Assembly: GCA_002435585.1 (NCBI GenBank)
Contig: DJDY01000203.1
Location: forward strand, 1 to 47,012
Direction: 5' to 3'
Source of the DNA: Lachnospira sp. UBA5912
Lineage (GTDB): Bacteria; Bacillota; Clostridia; Lachnospirales; Lachnospiraceae
Length of the DNA: 47,012 nucleotides
The position numbers were made by a program, and so were the translations under genes. Below the pieces are notes generated by a model, which was not told the DNA's origin, searched no databases, and saw only the letters and a list, made by a program, of their open reading frames with translations. How positions within the stretch are numbered: position 1 is the first letter of the stretch; each line of letters starts with the position of its first letter. Of this stretch, positions 44,402 through 47,012 are shown piece by piece.

Positions 44402-44980
44402 TTATAAGTTCACACTTAAGAATACTGAATCTTTATCATCTTGTTTTATTCCCAGATATCTTTTAGTTATTTCATATGATGAATGATTATATATATCCAT
44501 AAGAACTGCTGGTGGTGTTCCGTATTTCCATGCGTAATATCCGAAAGTTTTCCTCATAGAGTGGCAGCTTATTCCTGTCTCCATATTAAGTGATGCCGCT
44601 GCCTGTTTTATTATACGGAATGCCTGTGACCGGCATAAATGTGTGTGCTCTTTCTGCCCCATAAATATATATTCCTCTACATCAAAGTAGTGAAGACTGT
44701 TAAGATACGTCTGCAATCCATTCTTTGTACTTGTATTAATAGCAACTCTGTTTTCTTTTCCAGTCTTTTTCTCCGTCACGATTATGTGTTTCTTAAAGCA
44801 TTTTTTCCCGGAATCATATACATCACTCCATTTCAGTTTCAGAATATCGCTTATTCTTAATGCCGAATTGACACCTAAGCATATAAGTGCGTAATTCCTG
44901 TAATTCGGTTTCTGCTCCAGATAGTACTTTCTAAAAGCCTCTAATTCTTTATCGTTTCGTATTGGTTGTGCTGTTCCCAT
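44402..44980 (-). CDS. Minimal tyrosine recombinase (FimB/FimE-like size)
   Basis: A 192-residue site-specific recombinase consisting almost only of the catalytic domain. Active-site residues are Arg42 (NSALRISDIL), Lys72 or Lys75 (KKTGKENR), His140 and Arg143 (CHSMRKTFGYYAW), His166 (IYNHSS) and the nucleophile Tyr175 (KRYLGI). The N-terminal core-binding domain of phage integrases is absent, as in the FimB/FimE invertases. ATG 44980 is preferred over ATG 45016, which lies inside the right inverted repeat, because ggagg is seven bases upstream. The gene is enclosed by 32-bp inverted repeats and is divergent from csrA. Confidence 0.88.
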   Translation of the reverse strand: MGTAQPIRNDKELEAFRKYYLEQKPNYRNYALICLGVNSALRISDILKLKWSDVYDSGKKCFKKHIIVTEKKTGKENRVAINTSTKNGLQTYLNSLHYFDVEEYIFMGQKEHTHLCRSQAFRIIKQAAASLNMETGISCHSMRKTFGYYAWKYGTPPAVLMDIYNHSSYEITKRYLGIKQDDKDSVFLSVNL

Positions 44981-45002
44981 ATCAAATCCTCCATTTAATT
45001 CA

Positions 45003-45034
45003 AAAGGATGCAACATTTTAAGATAAATTGTTGC
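45003..45034. repeat. Right inverted repeat of the recombinase element
   Basis: Exact 32-base reverse complement of 44112-44143. It lies in the 80-base gap between the divergent starts of the recombinase (44980) and csrA (45061). Beyond its outer end the sequence differs from the left copy (gcggataac here versus gcatcctttt). This marks the outer boundary of the repeat. Confidence 0.85.
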
Positions 45035-45060
45035 GGATAACAGGTTAACAAGGAGGTTAT

Positions 45061-45354
45061 ATGTTAAAGCTTACGATTAAACCTGGTGAGTTCATCAACA
45101 TAGGTGAAGATATCAGGGTTGTTTATTCAGGAGGTTCCGAAGGAAATATACATCTTCTGATAGATGCACCAAGGGAACTGAACATAGTAAGGAGCAAGGT
45201 TCTTGCAAGGAATAAAGAGAAGGAAGGCAAAGAAGCCTCACGTTTCATATCTCCTTATTATGCAGAATCAAAGCTTTCACCAGACACACTTAACAAGATA
45301 CGCCGTCTGATTAAAGAAGACAAGATGGCAAACAAAGATAATACGCAGAATTAG
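45061..45354 (+). CDS. csrA: Carbon storage regulator CsrA, extended form
   Basis: A 97-residue RNA-binding translational regulator. The N-terminal 60 residues align with CsrA: MLKLTIKPGEFINIGEDIRV, then IDAPRELNIVRSKVLARNKE. The RNA-contacting Leu4 and Arg44 are kept. The further 35 residues (SRFISPYYAESKLSPDTLNK on) are an extension beyond the usual 60-75. Strong aaggaggt site. In Gram-positive bacteria CsrA represses flagellin translation and is antagonised by FliW; no fliW gene is present upstream here, its usual place being taken by the recombinase element. Flagellin follows 252 bases downstream. Confidence 0.88.
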   Translation: MLKLTIKPGEFINIGEDIRVVYSGGSEGNIHLLIDAPRELNIVRSKVLARNKEKEGKEASRFISPYYAESKLSPDTLNKIRRLIKEDKMANKDNTQN

Positions 45355-45556
45355 CATGGAAGTTCTGCTTATTATAAATGTTTTTATACATTCTGCAGGC
45401 ATATCAATATTATGAAAATGAATAAATATGCGTTATATCCGGAAAAGTCAAAAAGGCAATATGTTACATGGGAGTAAGTAAATAATTAATATGAACAATT
45501 TTCTATATAGCATATTACAAATATTCTGGAGATATCGGCAGGGGTATAAAAAATGT

Positions 45557-45570
45557 GGGAACGGATTCCC
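45557..45570 (+). promoter_or_regulatory. Predicted CsrA-binding hairpin in the flagellin leader
   Basis: GGGAA-CGGA-TTCCC forms a stem that shows GGA in its loop, the standard high-affinity CsrA target. Confidence 0.65.
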
Positions 45571-45591
45571 TATTAAAAATATTATATTTAC

Positions 45592-45598
45592 ACGGAGG
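45592..45598 (+). promoter_or_regulatory. Flagellin ribosome site overlapping a second CsrA motif
   Basis: acggagg contains the A-N-GGA CsrA core within the Shine-Dalgarno, eight bases before the ATG and 31 bases after the hairpin motif, a distance one CsrA dimer can bridge. Confidence 0.65.
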
Positions 45599-45606
45599 TA
45601 CACACT

Positions 45607-47012
45607 ATGGTAGTACAACACAATATGTCAGCTATGAATGCTAACAGAATGTTAAGCGGAGTTTCATCTGCACAGTCTAAGTCAACAGAAAAGTTATCAT
45701 CAGGTTACAGAATCAATCGTGCCGCTGATGATGCAGCAGGTCTTTCAATCTCAGAGAAAATGAGAGGTCAGATCAGAGGTCTTAACCAGGCTTCAACTAA
45801 TGCCCAGGATGGTATTTCGCTTATACAGACAGCTGAAGGTGCTTTAAATGAGTCTCATTCAATCCTTCAGAGAATGAGAGAACTTTCAGTACAGGCAGCT
45901 AACGGAACAGAGACAGATGACGATAGAGAGGCAGTACAGAACGAAATCGAACAGCTTCAGAGCGAACTTACAAGAATCTCTGAAACTACAGAATTTAACA
46001 CTATGAAGTTACTTGACGGTTCACAGTCAGGAAATAAAGTGGAATCAAAGGTAAATACTGTTGCAGAAGCTAATGGTGCTGTAACAGAACAGACAGCAAC
46101 GGCGGGAGAATTTAAGACTGCGGCTGTAAATTCTGCAACATCAGGAACAACAGCAGGAAAAGTTAATTCATTTTCAGTTACATATCAAACAGCAGATGGA
46201 TCATCTAAGACCGTAAGTGTATCGCTCACAGCAACGGGAGTTGATACTAAGGTAAAGGGCGCTGATGGAACAGAGTATACTATTGGAGATGCTACTAAAT
46301 CTGGAGATGCATATGTGGCAGAATTACAAAAAACAGAACTGGCAGATGTATTTGATATTACAAATAATGCAGGTCAAATTACATTTACAGCAAAGGAAAA
46401 AGGTTCTGCAGGTGCAGCTGTAAAGGCTGTTACAGAAGAAAATAATGGGACACAGCATGCGCAAGCAGTAACAAAGACAGCTGATACAGGAAATGATACA
46501 TATAATAAATTAGATGTTTCAAAACTTAATGTTTATACAGGCGCAAGTACAGAAGATCCTGCAAACTCAATATTTGAAGTCAATGGAAAGAAATTTGCAT
46601 ATGTTACTGCTGCTGGAGAGGCGGCATTAAAGAATTCAGGTTATAGTGATGTGAATTATGTTGTAACAACAAATACAACACCAGATGAAGATGATGCAAA
46701 AGCAATGTCAAGTCTTGTTAATACTAAAACAGGAATTGCATCAGAAGTTGATGGAACAGATATAAAGCTTAAAGCAGATACATCATCATCAAAGAACGTA
46801 GGTGGTATTGAACTTCAGATTGGTGCAAATGAAGGCCAGACAATGAGCTTTACACTTGGTGATATGAGTGCGGCAGCTCTTGGAGTAGATGGAAAAAATG
46901 TTGATTTGAGCACACAGGATGGCGCAAAGAAAGCCACAACAACAATAGATAATGCAATCAAGACAGTATCTAAGGCAAGAGGACAGATGGGTGCTGTTCA
47001 GAACAGACTTGA
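45607..47012 (+). CDS. Flagellin, 3' end beyond the window
   Basis: The first 468 residues of a flagellin. The D0/D1 N-terminal region ([20 protein letters not shown] to [11 protein letters not shown], about 1-138) carries the conserved [20 protein letters not shown] Thr/Ala/Gly-rich variable region of about 290 residues follows, then the beginning of the C-terminal D1 domain ([25 protein letters not shown]), where the window ends. It polymerises into the flagellar filament after export by the flagellar type III system. Translation is probably controlled by CsrA through the two leader sites. Confidence 0.96.
   Translation, partial: MVVQHNMSAMNANRMLSGVSSAQSKSTEKLSSGYRINRAADDAAGLSISEKMRGQIRGLNQASTNAQDGISLIQTAEGALNESHSILQRMRELSVQAANGTETDDDREAVQNEIEQLQSELTRISETTEFNTMKLLDGSQSGNKVESKVNTVAEANGAVTEQTATAGEFKTAAVNSATSGTTAGKVNSFSVTYQTADGSSKTVSVSLTATGVDTKVKGADGTEYTIGDATKSGDAYVAELQKTELADVFDITNNAGQITFTAKEKGSAGAAVKAVTEENNGTQHAQAVTKTADTGNDTYNKLDVSKLNVYTGASTEDPANSIFEVNGKKFAYVTAAGEAALKNSGYSDVNYVVTTNTTPDEDDAKAMSSLVNTKTGIASEVDGTDIKLKADTSSSKNVGGIELQIGANEGQTMSFTLGDMSAAALGVDGKNVDLSTQDGAKKATTTIDNAIKTVSKARGQMGAVQNRL

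Noticed and set aside
44402..45034. Phage or integrative-element integrase
   Set aside because: The protein lacks an N-terminal core-binding domain, there is no phage or conjugation gene nearby, and inverted rather than direct repeats flank it.
45003..45040. Sigma-28 flagellar promoter for csrA (gcggataa resembles GCCGATAA)
   Set aside because: No TAAA element lies at the required distance of about 15 bases; the upstream positions read catt.
45412..45477. 21-codon ORF between csrA and flagellin
   Set aside because: It has no ribosome site and no recognisable pattern; it lies in the flagellin leader.

Overview
The window is a low-GC, gene-dense stretch of a Firmicutes chromosome. Gene content and order point to a motile member of the Lachnospiraceae (Lachnospira/Eubacterium eligens-like is my guess; species cannot be fixed from the sequence alone). 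Supporting features are a long Bacillus/Clostridium-type SRP RNA in front of dnaX-ybaB-recR, an XrtG/Firmicu-CTERM exosortase locus, a Rex-type operator, and a CsrA gene just upstream of flagellin. No tRNA, rRNA or CRISPR array was seen.

Layout. 1-1670: an SNF-family Na+-coupled transporter bracketed by repeats, then a 0.9 kb gene-free stretch with strong hairpins. 2504-11620: a one-strand cluster with a secreted Firmicu-CTERM protein, exosortase XrtG, a GT2 glycosyltransferase, a membrane sensor-like protein, a PTPS-like protein and a large PTPS-related/GT-C-like membrane protein, ending in tatD. 11769-15322: ksgA, a Lachnospiraceae protein of unknown function with a structured leader, and reverse-strand GNAT and tadA genes. 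15602-23804: an ATPase remnant, then a BlaI repressor, small ORFs, a BlaR1-like M56 protease, two small secreted proteins, a lipoprotein and an ABC exporter. This looks like a regulated envelope-response cassette.

24218-28598 holds an HD-domain protein, an FMN reductase, SRP RNA and dnaX-ybaB-recR. 28699-38994 holds a JetA-JetB-JetC (Wadjet/MksFEB-like) condensin operon with no JetD nuclease, followed by a 994-residue TPR protein with a degenerate SpoVK/CbbX-like AAA domain. 39149-43949 is metabolic: transketolase, a Rex-controlled iron alcohol dehydrogenase and a 3-hydroxyacyl-CoA dehydrogenase. The leaders of the first and third are related in sequence and share a pairing.

44105-47012: a minimal FimB/FimE-sized tyrosine recombinase is enclosed by 32-bp perfect inverted repeats, one of which lies between the recombinase and csrA. 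Next come csrA and a flagellin gene that runs off the window, with two likely CsrA sites in its leader. The best candidates for under-described biology are this possible self-inverting switch upstream of csrA/flagellin, the nuclease-less JetABC operon with its TPR/pseudo-AAA neighbour, the XrtG locus, and the shared tkt/hbd leader.
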